This document shows, one piece after another, positions 7,056 to 15,177 of a DNA stretch of 18,514 nucleotides; the stretch's first letter is position 1, and each line of letters opens with the position of its first letter. This DNA is from JAXGPP01 sp964436865 (lineage in GTDB: Bacteria > Planctomycetota > Planctomycetia > Pirellulales > Thermoguttaceae), in contig CAYTFK010000123.1 in assembly GCA_964436865.1 (NCBI GenBank), positions 1-18,514 on the forward strand, in the 5' to 3' direction. The position numbers and the translations under genes were made by a program. Under the pieces are notes generated by a model, which saw nothing but the letters and a program-made list of their open reading frames with translations, had not been told where the DNA came from and did not search any database.

Positions 7056-7856
7056 ATGATCAAGAGAGCCATCATCGGCACGGGACTCGCCCTGATGTTG
7101 GGCCTGTTCTTCTTTGGGCGGGACATGACCAGCTATGTCCGCACATCAGCGGGCTACGTCAAGAGTTCGGTTACCGACAGCGTACCTGTCCAGTTCGAAA
7201 TCGAACGCGCCCGGCACATGATCGACGGGCTCGTGCCGGCGATTCGCAATAACATGCACGAGATCGCCAAGGCCGAAGTCGAGGTCGAGCGGCTCAACAA
7301 GCAGATCGCTTCCGCCGAGGAAGGGCTCGACCAGGACAAGTCGCACCTGATGCAACTGAAATCGGATCTGGCGACCGGACGGGAGAAGTTCCATTATGCC
7401 GGGCGGACCTATTCCAACCAGCAGGTGAAGGCTGACTTGGCCAACCGCTTCGACCGCTACAAGACGTCGGAGGCCACGCTGGCCAGCTTGCGGGAAATTC
7501 ACGACGCCCGGCTGGCGAGCCTCGATGCCGCCAAGCAGAAGCTGGAAGGCATGCTCAGCCAAAAGCGGCAATTGGCCGTCGAAGTGGAAAATCTGGAAGC
7601 GCGGCTGCAAATGGTGGCAGCGGCCCAGACAACCAGCGACTACCAGTTCGACGACAGCCAGCTCGGGCGCGTCAAAGACCTGATCACCGATCTGAAGACG
7701 CGGCTCGACGTCGCAGAGCGGATGGTCAATGCGGAAGGTTACTTCCACGGCGAGATTCCGCTGGAGAAGTCGGTTCCCGACGACATCGTCGACCAGGTGA
7801 CGAAGTACTTCAGCCCCGATCAACCCGGCAGCGAGGCCGTTGCCCAGAAAGACTGA
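7056..7856 (+). CDS. Membrane-anchored coiled-coil protein (266 aa)
   Basis: The protein has 266 residues. A single N-terminal hydrophobic helix spans about residues 4-21 (RAIIGTGLALMLGLFFF); it lacks a clear cleavage site and probably acts as an anchor. Long charged helices follow from about 45 to 240 with heptad-like Leu/Ile/Ala spacing, for example EVEVERLNKQIASAEEGLDQ near 74-93, and a break around FHYAGRTYSNQQV near 112-124. The tail is short and acidic. I recognise no enzymatic motif; the shape suggests a scaffold or spacer in the periplasm. The start is well supported by GGAGG eight bases before the ATG. It heads a plus-strand run with an FHA-like protein and a Ser/Thr kinase, which suggests a structural or target role in that signalling group. 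A hairpin follows 31 bases after the stop, so transcription may partly end there. Confidence 0.72.
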   Translation: MIKRAIIGTGLALMLGLFFFGRDMTSYVRTSAGYVKSSVTDSVPVQFEIERARHMIDGLVPAIRNNMHEIAKAEVEVERLNKQIASAEEGLDQDKSHLMQLKSDLATGREKFHYAGRTYSNQQVKADLANRFDRYKTSEATLASLREIHDARLASLDAAKQKLEGMLSQKRQLAVEVENLEARLQMVAAAQTTSDYQFDDSQLGRVKDLITDLKTRLDVAERMVNAEGYFHGEIPLEKSVPDDIVDQVTKYFSPDQPGSEAVAQKD

Positions 7857-7886
7857 CTGCACTAACCCCGATAGGGCACCCCTACG

Positions 7887-7928
7887 CTTGCGGCCTGGCA
7901 CGGACTGCCAGTTCGGCTGGGCCGCAAG
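7887..7928 (+). terminator. Two-part hairpin after the coiled-coil gene
   Basis: Outer arms CTTGCGGC and GCCGCAAG (7887-7894 with 7921-7928) enclose an inner stem CTGGCA-CGGAC-TGCCAG (7895-7911). The stacked structure starts 31 bases after the stop at 7856. No T run follows, so it may be a transcript-stabilising or attenuating structure rather than a classical terminator. Confidence 0.4.
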
Positions 7929-8069
7929 CGGTTCAAACCAGACCCGCAACACGGTGACGGAGCCCGAGGTGGATGGGGAACGCGAGCTGGCCTGGCAAGC
8001 CCGGCTTCCTGGTGGAAAACGCAGCACGTGGTTCCTCAGCCATGAAGGCAATAGACTAAGGTGTGGTCG

Positions 8070-8714
8070 ATGTTCCGGTTGTCCGCCGCAATTCGAGAAC
8101 GGTTTCCCATGCACCGCGTGACGGGCGAATCCGATCGGTTCTTCCTCTGGGTAGACGCGGTCGGCGGATACTGGGTCTGCCTGTCGGACGAGGTAACCCT
8201 CGGCCAGCATGTCGGTGCGGGAGAAGCGGACATCCCCCTCCTCGGCGACCTGTCCAAGAGACACGCCAAAATTCGGCGCGATGGCGAGGGATATTTGATC
8301 GAGGCGATTCGCGAAGTCTGGGTGGATGGCCGCTCGGTATCGCGGATTGCCAGCCTGAGCCACGGAAACGTGATTCAGTTGGGGCATACTGTGCAACTGG
8401 TGTTCCGCCGGCCCCATGCGCTGAGTGCCACCGCGCGGCTGGATTTTGCCAGCAGCCATCGCACCCAGCCGTCGGTTGACGCAATCCTGCTGATGGCGGA
8501 TTCGTGCGTGCTGGGGCCGCAGCGTCACAGCCATATTGTCTGCCGAGGCTGGAGGGATGAAGTGGTTCTGTACCGGCACGACGAACGGCTGTACTGCCGC
8601 GCGGCCGCCGGAATGGAGATTGACGGAGTGCGACAGACTGGCGGACGAGGCCTCATTACGCGGAATTCGCGAATTGCCGGCGACTCGTTTTCGCTAAGCT
8701 TAGAGGAGATGTAG
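8070..8714 (+). CDS. Protein with two FHA-like domains (214 aa)
   Basis: I start the protein at the ATG at 8070, with AAGG eight bases upstream; an in-frame GTG at 8061 follows a stop at 8052. Residues about 24-115 are FHA-like: VTLGQ in place of the usual GR motif, LSKRHAKI (the S-x-R-H signature, about 62-68), and VDGRSV where FHA domains often have NG, then HGNVIQLG. FHA domains bind phosphothreonine. A second, more diverged unit spans about 137-214 (CVLGPQRHSHIVC, EVVLYRHDERLYCR, MEIDGVR), probably a degenerate FHA-like repeat. The protein has no signal peptide or membrane helix, so it is cytoplasmic. It lies just before a Ser/Thr kinase, making it a likely reader of that kinase's phosphorylation. 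GC-rich arms of a hairpin follow the stop. Confidence 0.75.
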   Translation: MFRLSAAIRERFPMHRVTGESDRFFLWVDAVGGYWVCLSDEVTLGQHVGAGEADIPLLGDLSKRHAKIRRDGEGYLIEAIREVWVDGRSVSRIASLSHGNVIQLGHTVQLVFRRPHALSATARLDFASSHRTQPSVDAILLMADSCVLGPQRHSHIVCRGWRDEVVLYRHDERLYCRAAAGMEIDGVRQTGGRGLITRNSRIAGDSFSLSLEEM

Positions 8715-8721
8715 ACGCACC

Positions 8722-8743
8722 CCCCGGGCGCGTGCTCCCGGGG
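8722..8743 (+). terminator. GC-rich hairpin between FHA-like and kinase genes
   Basis: CCCCGGG (8722-8728) and CCCGGGG (8737-8743) form perfect 7-base arms with an eight-base loop, starting eight bases after the stop at 8714. The following TTAAA is a poor T tract. It could attenuate transcription into the kinase or be a processing site. Confidence 0.45.
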
Positions 8744-8846
8744 TTAAAGGGGCCTCCCCCGCAGCGACACGTTTGTTGATAGAATGGAGGGGCGAGTGGC
8801 CCCGTGGCTGTGAGGCGACGGATGGCAATTCGCCAGGAGTAGTCCG

Positions 8847-10817
8847 ATGACCAAATCGGTGGCTGCCGTGGAGCTGAACGAACAGGACTTCCAGCCTGAC
8901 GACCGGCTCGCCGCCCCCGCGGGTGGGACGGCCCGCTTCGTCTACCCCTCGGGCTCCCGCCCCCTCGAGGGTTACACAATCCGCCGTGGCCTGGGGCATG
9001 GCGGCTTTGGGGAAGTCTACTACGCCACCAGCGATGGCGGCAAAGAAGTCGCCCTCAAGCTATTGCGCCGCAATCTGGACATCGAACTGCGCGGCATCCG
9101 TCACTGCCTCAATCTGAAACACCCCAACCTGCTGACGATCTACGACATTCGTGAAGACGGCCGCGCCGACAAATGGGTGGTGATGGAGTTCATCACCGGG
9201 CAGTCGCTGGAAGATGTGCTCGCGGTCCATCCCCAGGGGCTGCCTGAAGAGCAAGTGCTGGCCTGGATCCATGGGATCGCCGCCGGCGTGGCGTATCTGC
9301 ACGACCACGGGATCGTGCACCGCGACCTCAAACCGGGCAACATCTTCTGCGACGAGGGACTGGTCAAGATCGGCGACTACGGCCTGTCGAAGTTCATCTC
9401 CTGCAGCCGCCGCAGCGGCCAGACCGAAAGCGTCGGCACCGTCCACTACATGGCCCCCGAAGTGGCCAACGGCCGCTACGGCAAGGAGATCGACGTCTAC
9501 GCGCTGGGCATCATCCTGTTTGAGATGCTCACCGGCAAAGTTCCCTTCGAGGGCGAGAGCATCGGCGAAGTGCTGATGAAGCATCTTACCGCCACGCCCG
9601 ACGTCTCGATGCTGCCGGAGCCTTTCCGCACGGTCGTGGCAAAGGCGCTGGAAAAGGACCCCGCAAAGCGGTACTCGACCGTCGGCGAGATGCTCGACCA
9701 CTTGCCGCAGCCGGCCCATCCCTACGTGCACGCCGCCAAGGGGGCGGCCACGGGTGGATGCGGCCCGCAGCGGCCGTATGCCGCTACCGCCGCGTTCATC
9801 GGCCCGGAGGGCGACGAGCCGATCCTGCGCGCCGTTCGTCAATTCTGCGTTCGCAGCATCGACGCCTGGAACCGATGGAACCTGAATACACCAACGAAGA
9901 TCGTGATCCTGGCCATCGGGATGGTCGTGGCGCTGGCCGTGGTCGGCTCGGCCTGGCCGCTGACGATCGTGATCCTGGCCAGCTATGGCGGTTACTGGAT
10001 CGCCCGATCACTCGTGCTCAGCGGCCGGCCGCCCCAGGCCCTCGTGCAGCCGGTGCCACCGATCCCGGCGGGCCAGCCGGCGAGAGTCCGGCCGGTGGCG
10101 GCCACGATCGCGCGGCCCCACCGCTGGCGGCGAAAGGAAAATCCGGCCGATGCATTAATCCTGAAACCCCTCCGCGAACGCGTCACGGAGATGTTCGGGT
10201 CGCTCTTGGGCAGCGCCGTGGTGGCGGTGATCATCTGCCTCGTGATGGTCATCCTCAACAGCTTCCGCGACATGCCGCCGCAGCCCGAGCAATTCGCCTG
10301 GCTTTCCGTGGTAAGCGCGCTGGGCGCCTGGGCGATTCTGATCCCGGCGAAGTTCTGGGAGGGCGTTCAGGGCGATTCGATGCTGCGGCGTTTCATCCTG
10401 ATGGTGATCGGGATGGGCGTGGGATTGGTCTCGTACGGCGTCGCCACGGCACTCATGGTTGATTTGCCCTACGATCCCAAGTTCACGTCGGGAGCCCACG
10501 TCGAGTTGCCGCCGAGCTTCTATAGCGATGGCTCGCCGCTGTTGCTGGCGCACGTGGCTTGTTTCGGCACGCTGTTCCTGGCGGTGCGGTGGTGGCGGCA
10601 GGCCGATCCCTTGCGTGCCACGCGGATGAGCTTGTGGGCGATGGTCTTCAGCGTGGCGGTGGCCTGGCTGACGGCGGCGGTGTGGCTCTACCCGCAACCC
10701 TGGCTGCCGATGGCGGCTTGCACAACCTCGGTGGCCGTGCAATTGGCCAGCCCGTTTGTCGATAGCCGGCGACGGTTTGCCCGAAGCGGCGAAACAGCAG
10801 AGAACGTGGTGGCTTGA
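8847..10817 (+). CDS. Transmembrane Hanks-type Ser/Thr protein kinase (656 aa)
   Basis: The protein has 656 residues. The kinase domain spans about residues 43-287: glycine loop GLGHGGFGEV (48-57), Lys71 in VALK, HRDLKPGN (158-165) with catalytic Asp160, DYG at 177-179 in place of DFG, and APE at 203-205. All core catalytic residues are present, so it should be active. The activation segment includes SVGTVHYMAPE. After a linker, the C-terminal half has about seven hydrophobic helices near 351-368, 371-389, 451-472, 483-501, 514-538, 563-582 and 592-613, plus a final hydrophobic stretch. This differs from PknB-like kinases, which have one helix and extracellular PASTA repeats. The start is supported by AGGAG seven bases upstream. 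It is flanked by an FHA-like protein and another membrane protein; they likely form one signalling unit. Confidence 0.9.
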   Translation: MTKSVAAVELNEQDFQPDDRLAAPAGGTARFVYPSGSRPLEGYTIRRGLGHGGFGEVYYATSDGGKEVALKLLRRNLDIELRGIRHCLNLKHPNLLTIYDIREDGRADKWVVMEFITGQSLEDVLAVHPQGLPEEQVLAWIHGIAAGVAYLHDHGIVHRDLKPGNIFCDEGLVKIGDYGLSKFISCSRRSGQTESVGTVHYMAPEVANGRYGKEIDVYALGIILFEMLTGKVPFEGESIGEVLMKHLTATPDVSMLPEPFRTVVAKALEKDPAKRYSTVGEMLDHLPQPAHPYVHAAKGAATGGCGPQRPYAATAAFIGPEGDEPILRAVRQFCVRSIDAWNRWNLNTPTKIVILAIGMVVALAVVGSAWPLTIVILASYGGYWIARSLVLSGRPPQALVQPVPPIPAGQPARVRPVAATIARPHRWRRKENPADALILKPLRERVTEMFGSLLGSAVVAVIICLVMVILNSFRDMPPQPEQFAWLSVVSALGAWAILIPAKFWEGVQGDSMLRRFILMVIGMGVGLVSYGVATALMVDLPYDPKFTSGAHVELPPSFYSDGSPLLLAHVACFGTLFLAVRWWRQADPLRATRMSLWAMVFSVAVAWLTAAVWLYPQPWLPMAACTTSVAVQLASPFVDSRRRFARSGETAENVVA

Positions 10818-10848
10818 GCAGCAGTCACAGGAAGGTCCGGTTACGGCC

Positions 10849-12078
10849 ATGATTGGCGTGATAGAACTGATCATCCTTGCGGTCTGCCTGGTGGTAATGG
10901 TGAAACTTTTCACCAGCGCATCGTTCCGCGCGGTGGCCAAGGCACTGCTGGCGATCCCGGCCATTCTGCTGGTGGCCGCCGTGGCGGTGATGGTGCTGCA
11001 CTACGCGCCGCACGCTCACCGGCAGGGTCGCTCTGTGGCAGTCAACGGCCCGATGAACACGTATCCGCGATCGGCGGCCGAGGCGCACGCACGCAACCCG
11101 AGAGCGGACTTCTCCCAATACAATGATGTATGGCGCGACTATATTGAGCCCACTGCGGTCGAACCGATTGCGTCCGGCTCCGAGGCGCCCAAGCACAATC
11201 TCGAAGAAGCTCCGCCGGCCGCGCAATTGTTGACGGTCACTAAGGAATTGGAGACGGCGAAGGAGGCAGTAAGGGAAGACGCACTCAAGGAGGAAGGCGC
11301 CCGTGGCGGACCGAAAGGTGAGGCCGAGTTCCGCAGCCTGCTCCGAACCGTCGCCCGTGCCATGCTGGCGGCGCTCGACGAAGATGCGGCGGGCAGTGCG
11401 GCGTCGCCTGCTGTTTCCGGCGATCCCGCCGCCGAGAGCGTCTCGCTGGCCGCGAACACTCTTGCCGAAACGGAAACCAGGATTGCCTCTCGGAAGCCCG
11501 CTGCAAAAACAACGGGAGCTGGCAAGACTGCCCCCGAGCGCTCGACTCGGCCCGACTGGGTGGGCGAACCGCCACGCCGCGTGGGCGATGCCTATCAGGT
11601 TTCCCTGGACGTCGATCCGTACGCGACGATCGAGGAATCCGACAAGGCCTTGCCCGCCAAGATCAATGCCGCGGTCGACGACTACGCCGCCCAGTTGATC
11701 GGCCCCCAGGCCCGCGGCCGCATCCAGCTGCCCACGCAGTACATCGACGAGCACGTCAAGCGCGACGACTGGCAAGAATGGCGCAAGCACGAGATGGGGC
11801 CCTCGCTGACGGTGGACATGGTTCACCGCCACGTCCTCCTCCGCTTCGACGGTGCGGTGAACGACCGCATTCGCCAGATGTGGAAACGGTCGATTGTCAA
11901 CGAGCGCGTCGCCGGCGCCGCTGCGCTGGGCGGGGGCATGCTGGCGCTGGTAGCGATGATCTACGGCTACCTGAGGCTCGATCTGGCTACCCGGGGGGCA
12001 TACCGCCGGCGCATTCGCTGGACCGCCGCCGCGCTGCTGGCAATGCTTGCCGTCGCTGCCGCGGCGATGATCGGCTAA
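10849..12078 (+). CDS. Membrane protein with paired N- and C-terminal helices (409 aa)
   Basis: The ATG at 10849 gives 409 residues; an earlier in-frame start at 10756 would overlap the kinase gene and add 31 residues of poor composition. Two helices lie at the N-terminus (IGVIELIILAVCLVVMVKLF and AIPAILLVAAVAVMVLHYA), then a soluble region of about 300 residues, then two C-terminal helices (AAALGGGMLALVAMIYGYL and AAALLAMLAVAAAAMIG). The soluble part starts acidic and Ala/Glu-rich, with low complexity around residues 90-215. A more ordered part then begins near RPDWVGEPPRRVGDAYQVSL and contains YIDEHVKRDDWQEWRKHE. I know no family function. The gene follows the kinase by 31 bases on the same strand, so it is likely a partner or substrate. 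AGGAAGG upstream is about 13 bases from the ATG, longer than ideal. Confidence 0.75.
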   Translation: MIGVIELIILAVCLVVMVKLFTSASFRAVAKALLAIPAILLVAAVAVMVLHYAPHAHRQGRSVAVNGPMNTYPRSAAEAHARNPRADFSQYNDVWRDYIEPTAVEPIASGSEAPKHNLEEAPPAAQLLTVTKELETAKEAVREDALKEEGARGGPKGEAEFRSLLRTVARAMLAALDEDAAGSAASPAVSGDPAAESVSLAANTLAETETRIASRKPAAKTTGAGKTAPERSTRPDWVGEPPRRVGDAYQVSLDVDPYATIEESDKALPAKINAAVDDYAAQLIGPQARGRIQLPTQYIDEHVKRDDWQEWRKHEMGPSLTVDMVHRHVLLRFDGAVNDRIRQMWKRSIVNERVAGAAALGGGMLALVAMIYGYLRLDLATRGAYRRRIRWTAAALLAMLAVAAAAMIG

Positions 12079-12088
12079 TCGGCGTCGT

Positions 12089-12105
12089 GCCGCACTTCTT
12101 GCGGC
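12089..12105 (+). terminator. Short hairpin after the membrane-protein gene
   Basis: GCCGCA (12089-12094), a five-base loop CTTCT and TGCGGC (12100-12105) lie 11 bases after the stop at 12078. No T run follows. It is a possible weak transcript end between the signalling genes and the oxidoreductase. Confidence 0.35.
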
Positions 12106-12124
12106 TGCCCGGCAGATGCGCTAT

Positions 12125-12155
12125 GCTCCCGGAAACCGACTCTTTCTCCGGGAGC
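12125..12155 (+). promoter_or_regulatory. Hairpin enclosing the ribosome-binding site of the oxidoreductase
   Basis: GCTCCCGG (12125-12132) and CCGGGAGC (12148-12155) are perfect 8-base arms around a 15-base loop. The downstream arm contains GGGAG, the ribosome-binding site nine bases before the ATG at 12164. A stable stem would block initiation unless it is melted, suggesting translational control. The pairing is seen directly; regulation is inferred. Confidence 0.5.
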
Positions 12156-12163
12156 CACGCGTC

Positions 12164-14968
12164 ATGCCTGCGAGTTCTGCTCTGACCGGAATCGTCACCC
12201 TGACGCTTGCTGCGGCGGCGGCCGGCGCCGAGGGGCTGGTCTGGATCGAGGCTGAGCGGTTCGATCAGCCCGGCGGCTGGGCCGTCGACAGCCAGTTCAT
12301 CGACCAGATGAACTCGCCCTATCTGCTGGCGGTCGGGCTGGGGACGCCGGTGGAAGACGCATCGACCAGCGTCTCGCTGCCTCGCGCAGGGCGTTACCGG
12401 TTGTGGGCGAGAACGAAGGACTGGATGCCCGAGCACCACCCCGGCCGGTTCTCGATTGCTGTCAACGGTCGCGCCGTCGAGCACGTGTTCGGCGAAAGCG
12501 GCCGGCCGGGCTGGCGGTGGGAAGACGGTGGGATTCACGATCTGCGGGGACAGTTCGAGTTGCGCCTTCACGATCTCACCGGCTACTACGGCCGCTGCGA
12601 CGCGATCGTCTTTGCCGAAGATCTCCAGTGGATGCCCTCCGATGATCGCGCGGCCGTCGCGCGGTTACGAGGAACCGCCGGTGGCGTGAGCCGCCAGATT
12701 GAGGACGAGGGAAATTTCGATGTCGTGGTGGTCGGCGGCGGCCTGGCCGGATGTACGGCGGCCGTGGCGGCGGCACGGGGCGGCTCGCGGACGGCGCTGG
12801 TGCAGAATCGGCCCGTGCTGGGCGGAAATGCCAGCGTGGAAATCGTCGTGCCCCCGGTGGGCGTCTGGCCCTATGGCGAGCAGGACCCGCTCGATCCCCG
12901 CGAGACGGGCATCGTCGAAGAATACCGCGGCGCCGGAGTCCAGACGACCGACGACGGCAAGCCGTACTCGGCGCGCCTCGCGCGGCTGGTGGCGGCGGAG
13001 CCGAACCTCACGCTCTATCTCAATACCCATGCTACCGGCGTCGAGATGGCGTCGCCGGGCAGGATCAGCCATGTCCTGGCGGTCGATACCCGAACCGGTC
13101 AGCGGCGCCGGATCGCCGCGAAGATGTTCATCGATTGCACGGGCGACGGCGCGGTGGGCGTCGCCGCCGGGGCCGAGTACCGGCACGGCCGCGAAGCGCG
13201 ATCGATGTACGGCGAGTCGATGGCGCCCGAAACCGGCGACCGGCAGACAATGGGCAACTCGCTCAAGTACGTCAGCCAGCCGACGGGCCAGCCGCAGCCC
13301 TTCACACCCCCGGCCTGGGCGATGAAGTTTCCGCGCTGCGAGGATTTTACCCCTGGCCGGCACCCGCGACTGAGCCACGACATCCAGTGGCAATGGATGA
13401 TCGAGTTGGGCGGCACCCGTGACACGTATGCCGACGCCGAAGAGATCCGCGACGAACTGCTGCGGCTGATCTTCGGCATGTGGGACCACGTGAAGAATCA
13501 CTGCCCGCTCCAGAGCGGGAAGGCCGCCGAGCATCGGCTGGTCTGGGTCGGACATGTGGCGGGGAAGCGCGAGAGCCGCCGGCTCATCGGCGACTACGTG
13601 CTCACTCAGAACGACATCGCGACCGAGGCGCTGCTCGCGGATCGCGTGGCCTATGGCGGCTGGGGCATCGACGACCACTTCCCCGAGGGCTTCTTCTACG
13701 ACGGCCCGCCCGCACAGCACGACTACAAGGACCGGCGTTTCTCGATCCCGCTCCGGAGCCTCTATTCGCAGAACATCCAGAACCTCTTGATGGCCGGGCG
13801 CAACATCTCGGCCAGCCACGTGGCCATGTCGGCCACGCGAGTCATGCTCACCTGCGCCGTGATGGGCCAGGCGGCTGGCACTGCCGCGGCGATGTGCGTC
13901 GATAGCGGCGTGACGCCGCGCGAGCTCGGCCAGGCGCATCTCGAATCGCTCCAGCAGCAACTGCTCAAGGACGGGGCGCATCTGATCGACCTTGCCAACG
14001 CCGATCCGCTCGATCTGGCCCGGCAGGCCACGGTAAGCGCTTCGAGCGAACGTTCGTTGCTTTCGGGCGAACGGATGGCGGCCGTTGCCGTCGTCGACGG
14101 CTGCGCCCGTGCGGCCCACGGCCAGACTCATGCCTGGGGGCCCGATCCGACCGCGCCTCTGCCGCAGTGGGTGGAGCTTGCCTGGAAAGAAGACCGCTCA
14201 TTCAATATGGTCCACGTGACGTTCCAGACCCGGCAACACGCGCCGGCGAGCTTCCGCATCGAGACGAGCCGCGACGGTGCCCCTTGGCGGGCGGCGGCCG
14301 AGGTCGCCGGCAACCGGCAGCGCCGGCACGTCCTCGGCCTTGACCGGACGGCGGCCAGCAAGCTCCGCGTCGTGCTGCTGGAAAGGGGTGCCGCCGATCC
14401 CGCCGTTTGCGAGATTCGCGTCTATGACGAGCCGCAGTCGGCCGTCGAAGCTGCCCGCCGGCGCGCTCGCCGCATCGATCTGCCGGACGACGAACCGGCA
14501 CTCCCCTGGGATGAAAGCCTTGTGTGGGTGACGGGCGTCGATCCCCGGAAACTGCCCGGAATGGTGATCGATTCAACCCGGGCCGAGGCGGTCGGCCGGT
14601 GGGTCTCTTCAGACCATACACCTCCGTTTGTTCTCAACGGCTATCTCCACGACGGCAATGCGGGGAAGGGAGAAAAGTCCATCCGCTTCGCGCCGCCCAT
14701 ATTGCGGGCTGACCGCTACGACATCCGCCTGGCGTACACCCCGGGCCCGAACCGAGCGACGGCGGTTCCCGTGACGATCCGCACTTCCCGCGAGACTCGG
14801 ACCGTGACGGTAAACCAGCGCGCGCGTCCGCCGATTGATAGCCTGTTCATCTCGCTGGGAGTGTTCGACCTTGCCGCCGCCGAACCGCTTTCGATCGAGA
14901 TCCGCAATGCCGGCACCGATGGCTATGTAGTCGTCGATGCGGTCCAACTCGTGCCGGCCCGTCCGTGA
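12164..14968 (+). CDS. Secreted FAD-dependent oxidoreductase with accessory binding-like domains (934 aa)
   Basis: The protein has 934 residues from the ATG at 12164, which begins a signal peptide (PASSALTGIVTLTLAAAAAGA) and has GGGAG nine bases upstream. Residues about 25-160 form a beta-rich domain (LVWIEAERFDQPGGW) like carbohydrate-binding modules. The central domain has a dinucleotide-binding start, DVVVVGGGLAGCTAA (about 186-200), then GGNASVEIVVPP and IDCTGDGAVG. It matches the FAD-dependent oxidoreductase family PF12831 found in planctomycete polysaccharide loci. From about 615 to 758 there is an F5/8-type-C-like unit, and the C-terminal 130 residues look golvesin-like (VVIDSTRAEAVG to the end). 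The substrate is unknown; a sugar or polysaccharide-linked role is inferred. It converges on a sulfatase 209 bases away. Confidence 0.85.
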   Translation: MPASSALTGIVTLTLAAAAAGAEGLVWIEAERFDQPGGWAVDSQFIDQMNSPYLLAVGLGTPVEDASTSVSLPRAGRYRLWARTKDWMPEHHPGRFSIAVNGRAVEHVFGESGRPGWRWEDGGIHDLRGQFELRLHDLTGYYGRCDAIVFAEDLQWMPSDDRAAVARLRGTAGGVSRQIEDEGNFDVVVVGGGLAGCTAAVAAARGGSRTALVQNRPVLGGNASVEIVVPPVGVWPYGEQDPLDPRETGIVEEYRGAGVQTTDDGKPYSARLARLVAAEPNLTLYLNTHATGVEMASPGRISHVLAVDTRTGQRRRIAAKMFIDCTGDGAVGVAAGAEYRHGREARSMYGESMAPETGDRQTMGNSLKYVSQPTGQPQPFTPPAWAMKFPRCEDFTPGRHPRLSHDIQWQWMIELGGTRDTYADAEEIRDELLRLIFGMWDHVKNHCPLQSGKAAEHRLVWVGHVAGKRESRRLIGDYVLTQNDIATEALLADRVAYGGWGIDDHFPEGFFYDGPPAQHDYKDRRFSIPLRSLYSQNIQNLLMAGRNISASHVAMSATRVMLTCAVMGQAAGTAAAMCVDSGVTPRELGQAHLESLQQQLLKDGAHLIDLANADPLDLARQATVSASSERSLLSGERMAAVAVVDGCARAAHGQTHAWGPDPTAPLPQWVELAWKEDRSFNMVHVTFQTRQHAPASFRIETSRDGAPWRAAAEVAGNRQRRHVLGLDRTAASKLRVVLLERGAADPAVCEIRVYDEPQSAVEAARRRARRIDLPDDEPALPWDESLVWVTGVDPRKLPGMVIDSTRAEAVGRWVSSDHTPPFVLNGYLHDGNAGKGEKSIRFAPPILRADRYDIRLAYTPGPNRATAVPVTIRTSRETRTVTVNQRARPPIDSLFISLGVFDLAAAEPLSIEIRNAGTDGYVVVDAVQLVPARP

Positions 14969-15043
14969 AACAGGCTTGGCCAGCTCGCGCTGTAGGACCA
15001 CTCACCCCGCTGCCAACTTCAACGCTCGCCCCCTCGCCTCGCG

Positions 15044-15079
15044 AGTCACGAACCTCAGCCTCTGCCGAACCTCGTGACT
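15044..15079. terminator. Inverted repeat between convergent oxidoreductase and sulfatase genes
   Basis: AGTCACGA (15044-15051) and TCGTGACT (15072-15079) are perfect 8-base arms with a 20-base loop, followed by TTT on the plus strand. It lies 75 bases after the oxidoreductase stop and 98 bases beyond the sulfatase stop. The placement suits a shared terminator; the loop is long. Confidence 0.42.
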
Positions 15080-15177
15080 TTTCGCTCTCCAATCACAAAC
15101 CGGTCCGAACCACGTCGCATTCACGCGAAGGCATGCCGCTTGAATGGGCCCGCTCCGTCTGGCGCCTCGCCCTGGTT

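Noticed and set aside
6755..7252. Plus-strand open frame before and into the coiled-coil gene
   Set aside because: It overlaps the well-supported start at 7056 (GGAGG plus membrane helix) in another frame, and its product is unlike a folded protein.
7146..8579. Minus-strand open frame of 477 codons across the coiled-coil and FHA-like genes
   Set aside because: It spans two well-supported plus-strand genes and the gap between them, has no recognisable domain, and reads as a GC-driven shadow.
10825..11832. Minus-strand open frame of 335 codons opposite the membrane protein
   Set aside because: The plus strand encodes clear paired membrane helices here; the antisense product is Arg/His-rich with no fold-like pattern.
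12665..14131. Long minus-strand open frame (488 codons) inside the oxidoreductase
   Set aside because: It lies opposite a gene with clear FAD-binding motifs. Long antisense frames are expected in high-GC coding DNA, and its product is rich in His and Arg without motifs.
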